Part shown: piece after piece, positions 34,001 through 45,690 of the stretch
Layout: each line of letters opens with the position of its first letter
How positions within the stretch are numbered: the stretch's first letter is position 1
NCBI RefSeq assembly: GCF_036588685.1
Contig: NC_086384.1
Span: 55,284,945 to 55,348,944 of the forward strand
DNA: 64,000 bases
Source: Mytilus trossulus
Lineage: Eukaryota; Mollusca; Bivalvia; Mytilida; Mytilidae
Reading direction: 5' to 3'
The notes under the pieces: generated by a model
Seen by the model: only the letters and a program-made list of their open reading frames with translations
What the model was told of the DNA's origin: nothing
The model's database searches: none
Position numbers and translations under genes: made by a program

Positions 34001-37000
34001 ATAAGCAAAACATTATTATTTTGACAATAGCATCAAAATATGCTGACTTTTGAGCCTACCATGAACTGTTATGAAGAGATTAAATTATTAAGGTATTGAT
34101 TCATATGTTTCTTTCATAGCAAATTTTGTTGTAAGAGTAAAACATGCTTTTTATGCCCCACCTACGATAGTAGAGGGGCATTATGTTTTCTGGTCTGTGC
34201 CTCCGTTTGTCTGTCCGTGCGTCTGTTCGCTTCAGGTTAAAGTTTTTGGTCAAGGTAGTTTTTAAAGAAGTTGAAGTCCAATCAACTTGAAACTTAGTAC
34301 ACATGTTCCCCATGATATGATCTTTCTAATTTTAATGCCAAATTATAGTTTTGACCCCAGTTTTATGGTCCACTGAACATAGAAAATGATAGTGTGAAGT
34401 TCAGGTTAAATTTTTTGGTCAAGGTAGTTTTTAAAGGCAGTGCTTTAAGGCCTGACTTTTAAGTCATGAGGTTCATCTTTTCATACGCAATCTTTGCAGG
34501 GGGTCTTTTGGCCAGAAATAGATCCGGAAATGTTCGAATTTCTCCTCTTCTTTTTATGGTATAATATGGTTTTTGTTTCTTTCATTTACATTGGGGACTA
34601 AAGAAACGATCAGTGTGTATTGTTCGTTTTATAGAACTTGTTATTAGTGTGTATTTTGCATTATAAGCAGTCAACCTGACTACAAACTATCATTATGTGT
34701 ATTCCGTGTGGAAAGAGGTCGGGTCAATTTCGAGTGTTATCTGACATCTAAAGATTATTTAATTAGTTCAGAGGTTGATATAACAATGAAAAGTCGACTG
34801 AACATGATTAATATTGCATCTTCTATAATTCAAAGCGGAATTCGGTTTATGAACGAGAAACCATAAATCGTTTTCAATTTCGGTTCTAGTTATGTATGTT
34901 GTCTACGTATTATCCTGGTTCCCGGTACTACGTTCCGGGTATTAGCTATTTGATATATGTGATGTGTAACATTACGATCGGGTACCAGCCAATCTACGTG
35001 TGTATGTGTACATGATTTCCCGCCAAAATGACCGATTTACAGCTATGGAAAATAGTTCACAAATGTTCCGTATAATGATATGCAAATTCATAATTAATCG
35101 TAACTTTTTTTATCTTTGTATAATAAATATAACAAAATGGATTCCACAAAATTGAAAATAGCATTATTTTACGAGGATTTCTCATATTTTTCTCACTTCC
35201 GGGCGCAGTAATACGTATGTTTTGAAGAAGTTCGAAGAATTTGACAAAGTGAATTGAGAAGGAAACGGATAGATATACGTCCTTGCTATCAGGTAAAACC
35301 ATTTAAATGTACAGAACAAACACATTTACTTTACACAAATAGTACAGGCTTAAGCTTTTTATTAGCTCACCTGGCCCGAAGGGCCAAGTGAGCTTTTCTC
35401 ATCACTTGGCGTCCGTCGTCCGTCGTCGTCCGTCGTCGTTAACTTTTACAAAAATCTTCTCCTCTGAAACTACTGGGCCAAATCAAACCAAACTTGGCCA
35501 CAATCATCATTGGGGTATCTAGTTTAAAAAATGTGTGGCGTGACCCGGTCAACCAACCAAGATGGCCGCCACGGCTAAAAATAGAACATAGGGGTAAAAT
35601 GCAGTTTTTGGCTTATAACTCAAAAACCAAAGCATTTAGAGCAAATCTGACATGGAGTAAAAATGTTTATCAGGTCAAGATCTATCTGCCCTGAAATTTT
35701 CAGATGAATCGGTCAATCGGTTGTTGGGTTGCTGCCCCTGAATTGGTAATTTTGAAGAAATTTTGCTGTTTTTGGTTATTATCTTGAATATTATTATAGT
35801 TAGAGATAAACTGTAAACAGCAATAATGTTCAGCAAAGTAAGATCTACAAATAAGTCAACATGACCAAAATGGTCAATTGACCCGTTTAGGAGTTATTGC
35901 CCTTTATAGTCAATTTTTAACCATTTTTCGTTAATTAAAGTAATCTTTTACAAAAATCTTCTCCTCTGAAACTACTGGGCCAAATTAATCCAAACTTGGC
36001 CACAATCATCTTTGGGGTATCTAGTTTAAAAAATGTGTGGCGTGACCTGGTCAACCAACCAAGATGGCCGCCACGGCTAAAAATAGAACAAAGGGGTAAA
36101 ATGCAGTTTTTGGCTTATAACTCAAAAACCAAAGCATTTTGAGGAAATTTGACATGGGTTAAAAATGTTTATCAGGTCAAGATCTATCTGCGATAAATTT
36201 TCAGATGAATCGGTCAATCGGTTGTTGGGTTGCTGCCCCTGAATTGGTAATTTTGAGGAAATTTTGCTGTTTTTGGTTATTATCTTGAATATTATTATAG
36301 ATAGAGATAAACTGTAAACAGCAATAATGTTCAGGAAAGTAAGATCTACAAATAAGTCAACATGACCAAAATGGTCAGTTGACCCGTTTAGGAGTTATTG
36401 CCCTTTATAGTCAATTTTTAACCATTTTTCGTAAATTAAAGTAATCTTTTACAAAAATCTTCTCCTCTGAAACTTCTTGGCCAAATTAATCCAAACTTGG
36501 CCACAATCATCTTTGGGGTATCTAGTTTAAAAAATGTGTGGCGTGACCTGGTCAACCAACCAAGATGGCCGCCATCGCTAAAAATAGAACATAGGGGTAA
36601 AATGCAGTTTTTGGCTTATAACTCAAAAACCAAAGCATTTTGAGGAAATCTGACATGGGATAAAAATGTTTATCAGGTCAAGAACTATCTGCCCTGAAAT
36701 TTTCAGATGAATCGGTCAATCGGTTGTTGGGTTGCTGCCCCTGAATTGGTAATTTTGAGGAAATTTTGCTGTTTTTGGTTATTATCTTGAATATTATTAT
36801 AGATAGAGATAAATTGTAAACAGCAATAATGTTCAGCAAAGTAAGATCTACAAATAAGTCAACATGACCAAAATGGTCAGTTGACCCCTTTAGGAGTTAT
36901 TGCCCTTTATAGTCAATCTTTAACTATTTTTCATAAATCTAAGTAATCTTTTACAAAATCTCCACTGAAACTACTAGGCCACAATCATCTTTGGGGTATC

Positions 37001-40000
37001 TAGTTTGAAAAATGTGTCCGATGACCTGGCCATTCAACCAAGATGGCCGCCACGAGCAAATCTGACAAGAAGTTAAATTGTTAATCAAGTCAATATCTAT
37101 CTGCACTGAATTTTTCAGATGAATTGGACAACTGGTTGTTGGGTTGCTGCCCTCCAATTGGTAATTTTTAAAAAAAAATTGCCGTTTTTGGTTATCTTGA
37201 ATACTATTATAGATAGCGATAAACTGTAAACAGCAATAATGTTCAGCAAAGTAAGATCTACAAATAAGTCAACATGACCTAAATGGTCAATTGACCCCTT
37301 AAGGAGTTATTGCCCTTTATAGTAAATTTTTAACAATCATATAGTTCTCTGTTACTAATGGGCAAAGTTCATGATAGATATAATTGTAAGAAGCAAAATC
37401 GTTCAGTAAAGTAAGAACTTCAAACACATCACCATCACCAAAATACAATTTTGTCATGAATCCATTTGTGTCCTTTGTTTAATATGCACATAGACCAAGG
37501 TGAGCGACACAGGCTCTTTAGAGCCTCTAGTTGTTTTACACGACTGTAGTCTAGTGTTTAAACGACGGCGGTGACCTACAAGGTACGGGTCATACTGGGT
37601 CAAGTCTAAATATGTTAACATATCCACGTGCTATTAGGTAGAAAGCATCGTAATGCAATATCTACAATTATTCCTCCTTTATACATCGTTTAACCAGATA
37701 TATTTCTCCTTTATACATCGTTTAACCAGATATATTTCTCTTTCAAATACACTTAAACACGGGTTGTATGTACGTATCTTTTCTAGTGTTTTCTTGTCCT
37801 TATTAAAGTTCATTTGTTGATGTTTAAATATTTTTGAACGACTGAACACAGAAGTGAATGAATGCAACAATTATATATACTGAAGACTTGGGCTGTACAA
37901 TGATAGTGTATGTATATCATACTTATAATTATTCTAGCAGTAATTATGTTAATTTAGGATGTAATGACAGGAATTCATGAGTTATGCCTCAGGCTTTTTG
38001 AAAAAATATCAATGACAATGTTAACAGGAACAAAACATTGACACGAATGATGCTCTCTTCTATGTTATAGTTATTTGGGTATGTGTGTTGCACCAGTTTC
38101 AAAAAAACTTAAGTTATAAAACTTTTTTTCAGGGCACAAACCCACTTTAAAGAGACTTGTCTACTGCCATACCCATCCTATTTTCATGCACCATTTGCAA
38201 GCAAGAGACTGAATGGTTTGCAAAATTAAAAATCAGGACGTGTCCAATTAAAACAAAAGAACTAAACTGGATGAATATTGTAGGAGAAATCTAGAGGAAA
38301 GTTTTGATTTGTGAAATTGGTTTTCCTGAAAAGTCATTCATCCTAGCATGCAGAAAGGAACTATAACTGTCCACCACCAACTGACGAGCTAATGTTGAGC
38401 TTCGCATATGGAATTACTCAAATACCATCAATGTCTATGTTTTCAGCACAGATTTCACAAGTTATGACACAGCTGTGCTTTTTTTTATACCTGTTAAAGA
38501 GTTGTATACTAAATTTTATTTTTTTATCAATAAATATATATTGTGTCATTTAAGAACTTGTATTTTGCCAAAAGATGCATACTAGTGAATGAAAGTGGTG
38601 CAGTTCATTTTGCTTTGGTATATAGAATTGAATTACAATTGTTCATGTTATTGGAATGCTTATAAAAATAAGGAGATGTGGTACAATGTATTTGATATTT
38701 AGTGAGTTTATCAAGCAAAAGTGAATAAGAAATAGGTATAAGCAGTTACAGGTACTACTGTACAATCTCAAACAATGAGAAAAACTCATACCGTAAAGAG
38801 AATTTCATATTAACAAGCAAGTTTTGTTTTTGCGTTGAATAATTTTCTTCTATTGTTTTAATTGCAAATATCGGAAGTGGTTAAAATGCTAATGAGACAG
38901 CTGTTATGGCCACAGATCCTTAATTGAAAACTTCTTTTTCATTCATTCCAGTAGATTTTTGCCTGGAGTGAGAAACATATCTGCCAACTTTTCAAAATGT
39001 ACATGGGGGTTTTACGTGAAAGATGGTCCATATAGTCATATAAAACCTTCAAGGGGGCCTTCAAATGGAAGCAGGACCCCACTGGCTAATCACCCCACTT
39101 TTTAAAAAAACGCCACAAACTGATTTATCAAATCGCCCCACATGTGAAATTGGTTAAATCATGTTTAATATTACTCCTCGCCCTACTTATAAAAAAACGG
39201 TAATATTTAGATTAATATATATACAATTAAAAATAAAAACTCGCACCACTTTAATGAAAACTAATCTACACAGAATACAAACAAACCGAAAATTAATTTA
39301 ATTACTATTATTCATTGTTATTGATATATACTGAGATTATAATTCTAAAAAAAAACTGATTGTTGAAGAATAACTGTAAGTTTTGAAGCTTAGTTATTTG
39401 CATAACAATTGAAAAGAAACCAGCTAAATGTATCAAAATGCAATATAAGGAATTTAACTTATATTCAATGGAATAACATCTTTTTCCATAAGTGGGGCGA
39501 GTTGGCATTACTAAATTCATCCTGGTTAATAATATATTTATCTAGATTTCACCCATTTCCATTAGATGGGACCAGTTGGCAGGAGTAATATTAACGGGAT
39601 TTAACACAGTTCACAAGTGGGGTGATTTGGTAATCCAGGTTGGGGCAGTTTTTTTGTCAAGCCTGCGACTTTTGTCGCAGAAAGCTAGACATAGGGATAG
39701 TGATACGGCGGCGGCGATGTTAGCTCAGTTCTTAAAAGCTTTATATTTTAGAAGGTGGGAGACCTGGATGCTTCATACTTTGTATATGGTTGCCTCATGT
39801 TACAAGGATTCCGTCAGTCACATGTCCAATGTCCTTGACCTCATTTTCATGGTTCAGTGACTACTTGAAAAAAAAGTTAAGATTTTTTGTAATGTTAAAT
39901 TCTCTCTAATTATACATGTAAGTAATTGGATAACTATATTTGGTATGTGCGTACCTTGCAAGGTCCTCTTGCCCGTCAGACAGTTTTCACTTGACCTCGA

Positions 40001-43000
40001 CCTCATTTCATGGATCAGCGAACAAGGTTAAGTTTTGGTGGTCAAGTCCATATCTGAGATACTATAAGCAATAGGTCTAGTATATTCGGTGTATGGAAGC
40101 ACTGTAAGGTGTACATGTCCAACTGGCAGGTGTCATCTGACCTTGACCTCATTTTCATGGTTTAGTGGTTATAGTTAAGTTTTGTGTTTTGGTCTGTTTT
40201 TCTTATACTGTTTGCAATAGGTCTTCTATATTTTGTGTATGGCATGGTTGTAAGGTGTACAGGTCTACCTGGTAGGTGTCATATGACCTTGACCTCATTT
40301 TCATGGTTCAGTGGTTAAAGTTAAGTTTTTGAGTTTTGGCCTTTTTTTCTAATACTATATGCAATAGGTCAACTATATTTGGTGTATGGAAATATTTCAT
40401 GATCTACATGTCAGTTGCACAGGTTTTATTTGACCTTGATCTCATTTTTTACGGTTCATTGCTCAGTGTTAAGCTTTTGTGTTTTGGTCTGGGTTTTTTT
40501 AAACTATAAGCAATAAGTCAATTTTATTTGTTGTATAAAAGAATTGTAAGCTGTACATGCCTACCTGGCATGGTTTATCTGACCTTGACCTCATTTTCAT
40601 GGTTCAAAGGTCAATGTTTAGTTTTCTTGGTTTATGTTAAGATTATGTGACAGTTGTAATAACGCTTTATTATTAGGACTATCAACATAATATCAATGAT
40701 TAGTAAAGAAGGCAAGACATTTCAGTGTGTGCACTCTTGTTTTTAAAGTGGGGCGAGTTAGTGAAAAAGTGGGGCGATTTGTCATGGATTTCCTTCAAAT
40801 ATATTCTAATGTGGTTTTTGGCTTCTTCGTGCATTAACAAGCTCATAGCCATTGTTGAATTAATTGTTTTCTTTAAAATAGTCGACAAAATTGCTCTTAC
40901 AAAATTTCCATTTGGGAGCCACGAGCTCGATGGGGGAAATACTCTGCAATTACTGACAGTTGACAGGTATGGTCATCAAAAAAGTTGACATGTTACTATG
41001 TACATTTACCATTATGTTACTTGATGTCCTTGCTATACACACAGTACAGAGACTAGTCAATCTTTGTGAACTATTTTTTATGGGAGTCATAGAATATGTG
41101 TATACAATCAATAATTAAAAATAGTCTATTTATATTGAAAAGGAAAAGTTCTTATATGTCTAAAGAAGAGTTTATATTGAAAAGGAAAAGTTCTTATATG
41201 TCTAAAGAAGAGGGACGAAAGACACCAAAGGGACAGTCAAACTCATAAATTTAAAGCAAACTGACAAGGCCATGGCTAAAAATGCATTTCATGGGAGGCA
41301 CAGAAAATATACTGTAAACAGTAGACTAGATATAGGTGAACTAGGTACAAAAGAACTCTAAATCTTAAATTCTACAAACGTTCTATGGAAGATAATGATA
41401 TAACTGGACTAGAAATACACACAACCTGTAATTTACTGCCTTTACAGCGCTTTCGCGCTTTGATTGATGAATTTAAAGTCCAATCAACTTGAAACTTAGT
41501 ACACATGTTTCCTATGATAATGATCTTTCTAATTTTAATTCAAAATTTAAGTTTTGACCCCAATTTCACGGTCTTCTAAACATAGAAAATGATAGTGCGA
41601 GTGGGGCATCCATGTACTATGGACACATTCTTGTTATTTGATGATTTGCCAACAACTGCATACAAGAGTTTACAAATTCACGCATGGTTAAACATTTTAA
41701 TTCAGGATTGACCTATACCAATGAAATGAAAACAAAATTTGTTCCACAAGAATAATAATAAATTCAGATAAATAATGCATTTTGTTGTATTTTCATATTT
41801 AAAGTTTGTGTATACCTTTGCAGGCAACATGGCATCCTCTGCAAGACCTTGCAGTGATTGGTCGATATCCTGATCCTAAGTTCCCTGGTTACCATGCAGG
41901 AGAACTACGTAGTATTGATATTTTAGATGTAGAAACAGGTGATCTGGTAACCAGTCTAAGTGACCCCTCTTCATCAGGACTGGTTTGTGTAAGTATGAGG
42001 CACTGCATATGTGAAGCAGAAAATGAGTCATTATAGAAGAAATGGCATATTCTTTTGGATGAGGGATCCTGATCCCGAAATCTCGAGCTTAAAAACACAA
42101 AATCTTGAGTCCTGAATTTAAATAAATTTAAATCCAGACATCCCAAAATTCGAGAAAAGCAATTCCCAGATCCTGAATAGGTCAATCCCGAAGTTTGAAA
42201 ACACCCAACCCTGGAGTCCCGATAAAGGTCTTATCCCCCCTCTTGTATGTCTTTATATAGATTTAGACTGCAACTGAGTGATGCAGCAATAGAACATTAC
42301 TATGTTACCAAAAAAAGGGGAATTTCTCAAGAAGAAAATGGCACAAATTTATGAAAATTGTTTCGAAAATGAATTATTTTGTTGTGATCTTCTTTTACAT
42401 GAAAACACCTAGTCTATAGAATCAAGTTGTCATCTTGAAAAGACTACCCGGTAACTATACCCCCCCCCCCCCAAAAAAAAAGAGTAAAAGTTAACTAAAA
42501 AAATAAAAATGTTTTCATTAATATGAAAGTTACTGTACCATATAATAACAGAATTTTCCAAGTATAACAATTTGAGAAAGAAATCAGATTATAGATTGCT
42601 ATGAGATTGCTAATTGTCTTGTATTAATTCATGATATATCTGAGGTTTTGTTATAGACTATGTTTGTTTACACTATTTAATTAACTTTTAGAAGACATAT
42701 TTCACTATTAACAATGATTAATGAAAAAAACAAAATTAAGGTTCGTTTTATGTCCATATCAAGAAAGTGAAAAAAAATCAATTTCCATAAATACATTTAT
42801 TCTTTAAAATGTGAAAAGCTGAAAACTTAAAAAAAATAAGAAATAAAAAATAATCCAGTTAGAGCAGTATCTGAGATCACGCCCAAGTTTATGGTGGGGT
42901 TTGTGTTGCTCTGTCTTTAGTTTCCTATGTTGTTGTTTTGTGAACAGTTATTTGTCTGTTGGTCTTTTTTTGGCCATTATGTTTATTTTCCACTTACAAG

Positions 43001-43864
43001 TTTGGTCGTCCCTTTGGTATCTTTTGATCTTTTTTTTATCCCTGCATTGGGATGTTATACTTGTATGATATAGTTCTATTTGATATCTTTATTTTGCAGG
43101 TTAATAAATTCAACAAAAGAGGTGACACTTTAGCTTCTGGCATGGGTAAGTCAACTTTTGATATTATACACTGTTTCAAGGGCAGATAACTCATTACTAG
43201 GTGTTCAGTCCTTATCTGTTAAAGGTTACAAAAATCTCCTCTGAAACTAACCAAATTTAGCCACCATCATCATTAGAGTATTTAGTTTAAAATATGTGTT
43301 TGATGATCTCTATCTGCCAATGAAGATGGATGATATGGCTACAATAGAATATAGGGGTAAAATGCAGCACACAGCAAGGAAATCCATTTCCCATAGGCTT
43401 GCTTCAGCGTGGCCTCAAACAATAATTATTAGTACAAAATTCTGACACATATAGATGAACAAAAATTGAAGTAACATACAAGACTAATAAAGGCCAGAGG
43501 TTTCTGATTTATGTGTTATTTGGTCACTAATTTTAATTTTCTGTGTTTGAATTCTTGAATAAGTTATTCATTAATTATATATATCGTTTCTCACGTGATT
43601 GCTGTGACTACAAATATCATTCATGCTCTTTTTTTTTTTAAAGGTGTTCATATTTTATTATGGACTAGAAAGGAAGAAGTTGCTGAAAGGCAGAAGTCTC
43701 TCTTGCCAGCCATGAAATCTTACCTTGACAACAGTAGCCATAGCAACCAGAGTAGCCGTAGACCAAGGCAACCAAAATCAAAAGAAACAAAGACAAAAGA
43801 AAAAACAAATACAAAAACTGATAAGGAAAAATTAAAGCTTAAAATGAAAAATTCCAAGACATAA
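27623..43864 (+). CDS. DDB2: DDB2, damage-specific DNA-binding protein 2, nine coding exons with alternative exon 3
   Basis: DDB2 is the WD40 subunit of UV-DDB that recognises UV photolesions in nuclear chromatin and links them to the DDB1-CUL4 ubiquitin ligase in global genome nucleotide excision repair. Coding exons are 27623-28003, 28389-28580, 28973-29121 or 29151-29299, 30028-30127, 32634-32811, 33480-33622, 41824-41988, 43100-43145 and 43644-43864. With either exon 3 they total 1575 bases, 524 residues; human DDB2 has 427, so both termini are longer. The lysine-rich N terminus looks like a nuclear signal. The blades include [13 protein letters not shown] and WDVR (310-313, the DDB1-binding box position). 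[12 protein letters not shown] holds FQH at 374-376, the hairpin that human DDB2 pushes into damaged DNA. All introns are GT-AG. Confidence 0.95.
28389..28580 (+). CDS. DDB2: DDB2 coding exon 2
   Basis: It encodes residues 128-191, with [20 protein letters not shown] and [13 protein letters not shown], the first WD40 blade, nearly the same as in vertebrate DDB2. Phase is 0 at both ends. The acceptor is TATTTTAG and the donor GTAAGA. Confidence 0.95.
28973..29121 (+). CDS. DDB2: DDB2 alternative exon 3a
   Basis: The 149-base exon enters in phase 0 and leaves in phase 2, encoding [20 protein letters not shown], then [20 protein letters not shown] and VLADTMNPH plus GA of the next codon. The acceptor is TTTTTTTAATAG and the donor GA|GTAAGT. 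Reading past the donor gives TAA at once. It keeps the arginine of the TVRL motif also found in human DDB2 and may be the ancestral-type version (inference). Both this exon and 3b fit the same place in the protein, residues 192-241. Confidence 0.93.
29151..29299 (+). CDS. DDB2: DDB2 alternative exon 3b
   Basis: This is again exactly 149 bases, phase 0 in and phase 2 out: [20 protein letters not shown], then [20 protein letters not shown] and VLADTYNFY plus GA. About 30 of 50 residues match exon 3a, with no gaps and no stop. The acceptor is TATTTTGAAG and the donor GA|GTAAGT. TVRL of 3a is RVTL here, moving the arginine. Only 29 bases separate it from 3a. Confidence 0.92.
30028..30127 (+). CDS. 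DDB2: DDB2 coding exon 4
   Basis: It encodes residues 241-274, [20 protein letters not shown], then [13 protein letters not shown], part of a WD40 blade. It begins by completing GA|T (Asp) and ends CAG|GTAATT. The last 36 coding bases are the seed of the minisatellite that fills the next kilobase. Confidence 0.94.
30092..31052 (+). repeat. Minisatellite of about 24 units grown from the exon 4-intron 4 junction
   Basis: Units of 37-41 bases follow GGTAACTTGACACACTGTTA then ATGACATATAAAGGCAAACA. The first unit is the real end of exon 4 plus its splice donor. At least ten later units keep CAGGTAA, the donor context, and others have decayed (CAGTTACC, AAAGTAAT). GGTAAT occurs both in the exon (30092) and at the donor (30127), 35 bases apart, a plausible slippage seed. 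The reverse-strand frames of 60-133 residues here are products of the repeat. Confidence 0.92.
31053..32633. other. Rest of DDB2 intron 4
   Basis: AT-rich sequence with nothing assigned. The 78-residue frame at 32048-32284 shows no family features. Confidence 0.3.
32634..32811 (+). CDS. DDB2: DDB2 coding exon 5
   Basis: It encodes residues 275-333, including [10 protein letters not shown] and [14 protein letters not shown]. The WDVR box sits where human Arg273, mutated in xeroderma pigmentosum group E, contacts DDB1. It ends in phase 1 before GTAAGA. Confidence 0.95.
33480..33622 (+). CDS. DDB2: DDB2 coding exon 6
   Basis: It encodes residues 334-381: [20 protein letters not shown], and [14 protein letters not shown] with the lesion-probing FQH triplet intact. 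The acceptor is ATTCCAG, the donor AAG|GTATTG. Confidence 0.96.
34148..34440 (+). repeat. Interspersed repeat in DDB2 intron 6, left-end copy
   Basis: It begins ATGCCCCACCTACGATAGTA followed by GAGGGGCAT, a terminal hairpin, then TGTCTGTCCGTGCGTC and TCCAATCAACTTGAAACTTA. The latter text recurs at about 41470-41640, which ends GAGTGGGGCATCCATGTACT, apparently the other end of the same family. Confidence 0.6.
35362..37529 (+). mobile_element. Helitron-like element with four internal tandem units, DDB2 intron 6
   Basis: It starts TTAGCTCACCTGGCCCGAAG (hairpin with GGCCAAGTGAGCT) and ends AGGCTCTTTAGAGCCTCTAG followed by T. Between are units of about 490 bases at about 35450, 35945, 36450 and 36950, each with AAGATGGCCGCCA and ACTCAAAAACCAAAGC, the last one shortened. 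The same family is at 12100-13409 with two units. The 66-residue frame shared by both (35494-35694 here) lies within the unit and seems to be a by-product. Confidence 0.68.
37674..37738. repeat. Perfect two-copy tandem repeat, 32-base unit
   Basis: CTCCTTTATACATCGTTTAA followed by CCAGATATATTT occurs at 37674 and again at 37706. Confidence 0.85.
37740..39640. other. DDB2 intron 6, unassigned stretch
   Basis: AT-rich sequence without a recognised gene or element. Strings such as GTGGGGCGATTTGG around 39490-39650 and 40745-40785 repeat each other but their class is unknown. Confidence 0.3.
39647..40742 (+). repeat. Interspersed repeat family R5, copy 1
   Basis: It begins with the hairpin GCCTGCGACTTTTGTCGCAG and ends AGGCAAGACATTTCAGTGTG followed by TGCACTCTTGTTT. 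The interior is built of degenerate units of about 130 bases around CTTGACCTCATTTTCATGGT and ACTATAAGCAATAGGTC. Related copies lie at 44822-45690 and 47315-48631. Confidence 0.75.
41129..41212. repeat. Perfect two-copy tandem repeat, 42-base unit
   Basis: TTTATATTGAAAAGGAAAAG followed by TTCTTATATGTCTAAAGAAGAG occurs twice without a difference, at 41129-41170 and 41171-41212, indicating a recent event. Confidence 0.9.
41210..41290 (-). repeat. Retroelement tail fragment, minus orientation
   Basis: AGGGACGAAAGACACCAAAG and CAGTCAAACTCATAAATTTA match the tail copy at 55655-55740 and are complementary to plus-oriented copies such as 56980-57030. Confidence 0.6.
41463..41640 (+). repeat. Interspersed repeat, right-end copy of the 34148 family
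   Basis: It shares TCCAATCAACTTGAAACTTA and ATAGAAAATGATAGTG with 34274-34395 and ends GGACACATTCTTGTTAT. Confidence 0.6.
41824..41988 (+). CDS. DDB2: DDB2 coding exon 7
   Basis: It encodes residues 382-436, [20 protein letters not shown] and [17 protein letters not shown], a blade strongly conserved across animals. Phase is 0 at both ends. The acceptor is TTTGCAG and the donor TGT|GTAAGT. Confidence 0.96.
42870..43040 (+). repeat. Retroelement tail fragment in DDB2 intron 7
   Basis: The text CTGAGATCACGCCCAAGTTT, GGGGTTTGTGTTGCTCTGTC and GTCCCTTTGGTATC is a plus-oriented copy of the tail seen at 56860-57030. Confidence 0.6.
43100..43145 (+). CDS. DDB2: DDB2 coding exon 8 (46-base microexon-sized)
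   Basis: It encodes [15 protein letters not shown] and the first base of a Gly codon. The counterpart in vertebrates reads very similarly (NEFNPMGDTLASAMG). Acceptor ATTTTGCAG, donor GTAAGT. Confidence 0.94.
43644..43864 (+). CDS. DDB2: DDB2 coding exon 9 (last)
   Basis: It encodes the final WD40 strand [17 protein letters not shown], then a tail of about 50 residues that vertebrate DDB2 lacks, rich in Ser then Lys, Thr and Glu ([18 protein letters not shown]). The stop TAA is at 43862-43864. The acceptor follows a T-run of about 11. Confidence 0.93.
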
Positions 43865-43870
43865 AATAAA
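43865..43870 (+). terminator. AATAAA directly after the DDB2 stop codon
   Basis: It is the only clear hexamer in the next several hundred bases. If used, the 3' untranslated region would be only about 20-30 bases, so a weaker distal signal is also possible. Confidence 0.4.
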
Positions 43871-44496
43871 TGATTTTAACTGTATTTTCATCATAGCAAA
43901 TATATATTATCCTTGTAAATATCACTATATGAAATTACTGTTTCCAAAAATATGACTAAACAAATCTAGAACATTTGCTTAAACATTAATCATCCTTTAA
44001 TTATATTCTTACTGTTGATTTTAGAAATATTATTTTTGCAATTATATTTTTTTAAAGCATATTCTACTAAAAATGTGAATGTTGATGTCTTGTAAATACT
44101 GTTTAATTAATTTTTCATGGATACCAACTTCCTTGGATTAAGGAAAAGTTCCTATTTCCTGAACACTTACATCATTTTACAATGACATTCATGTTGACAA
44201 TTTTCATCATATTTTTCTTAGGAACTTCAATACAAGGATTTCTGAAATTTGGTTTCAGGGTTCGTTAAAAAATAATTCATGGCAGCTGTAGATTTGTTTT
44301 CATTTAACCATGGTTGGGCATTTATATTCAATTATTTTACCCTGTGCGTTACCAAACATTTACATCATTTTACACTTGACATCCAAATTGAAATTTTTTG
44401 TTACATTTTTCACAGGAACTACATTCCAATGAAACGAACTATTCACCAGAGATTAAAGTACATGGATTACAAAAAAATATATATATGTTCCAGTCT
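43871..44496. other. Intergenic spacer after DDB2
   Basis: AT-rich. The phrases ACATCATTTTACA and TTGACA...TTTTCATCAT/TTTTTCACAGGAACT recur at 44168-44230 and 44360-44420, a diverged direct repeat. No gene. Confidence 0.35.
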
Positions 44497-44720
44497 TCAA
44501 CAATAAGCAAAACTCATGTAATGAAAACATGTAGTTGGCTATAAGTGGCAAAGACAGGACAAAATGTGAAACAATTCAAATCAGAAAACCATTGACCAAA
44601 TTCATATATTGAAAAACGAACAGAATTATGGCAGAAAACATCCAAAGATAACCGCTGAGTTTGAGGCTCTTGACTTGGTTAAGATCTCAACACACAAACC
44701 ATACTTCAAACCTCCCTGCA
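44497..44720. repeat. R1 repeat fragment
   Basis: CTTCAACAATAAGCAAAACT and GAGGCTCTTGACTTGG match the start of the window and its 151-168 block, respectively. Confidence 0.65.
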
Positions 44721-44821
44721 TCTTTTGGTTAATTTTCATATGGGGATTGCAGTGAGCTTCATCATTTGATTTCTTTTATAGGGTTATTTGCAATGGACAT
44801 GAATTTTTTGGGTGCCTGGAT

Positions 44822-45690
44822 AGCGGTGGATGGTGTTAGGTAACTTCTTAAAAGCTTTATATCTTAGAAGGTGGAAGACCTGGATGCTTCATACTTTGTA
44901 TATAGATGCCTTATGTTATGAAGTTATGTCCTTGACCTCATTTTCTTTGTTCAGTGACCACATGAAAAAAAAGTTTATTTTTTTTGTAATGTTGAATTCT
45001 CTCTTATTACAAGTAATAGGAGAACTATATTTGGTATGTGCATACCTTGCAAGTTCCTCATGCCTGTCAGACAGTTTTCACTTGACCTCAACCTCATTTC
45101 TAGGATCAGTGAACAAGGTTAAGTTTTGGTGGTCAAGTCCATATCTCAGATACTATAAGCAATAGGGCTAGTATATTCGGTGTATGGAAGGACTGTAAGG
45201 TGTACATGTCTAGCGGGCAGATGTCATCTGACCTTGACCTCATTTTCATGGTTCAGTGATCAAAGTTAAGTTTTTCAGTTTTTGTCTCTTTATCTAATAT
45301 TATATGTAATAGGTCAACTATATTTGGTGTATGGAAATATTTTATGATCTTTATGTCAGTCGCGCAGGTTTTATTTGACCTTGACCTCATTTTCATGGCT
45401 CATTGCTCAGTGTTAAAGTTTTGTGTTTTTGTCTATGTTTTTAAACTATAAGCAATAGGTCAACTATATTTGTTGTATGGAAGCATTGTTAGCTGTACAT
45501 GTCTGCCTGGCATGGTTCATCTGACCTTGACTTTATTTTCATGGTTCATTGGTCTTTGTTTAGTTATCTTGGTTAATGTTTTGTTAATGTGACAGTAGTA
45601 ATAAAGCTTTATATTTAGGACTATTGACATACGTAATATCAATTATAAGAAAAGAAGGCAAGACATTTCAGCGTGTGCACTCTTGTTTTG
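44822..45690 (+). repeat. R5 repeat, copy 2
   Basis: It shares GCTTTATATCTTAGAAGGTG, CTTGACCTCATTTTC and the terminal AGGCAAGACATTTCAGCGTG-TGCACTCTTGTTT with the copy at 39647-40742. The 5' hairpin is missing. Confidence 0.75.
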
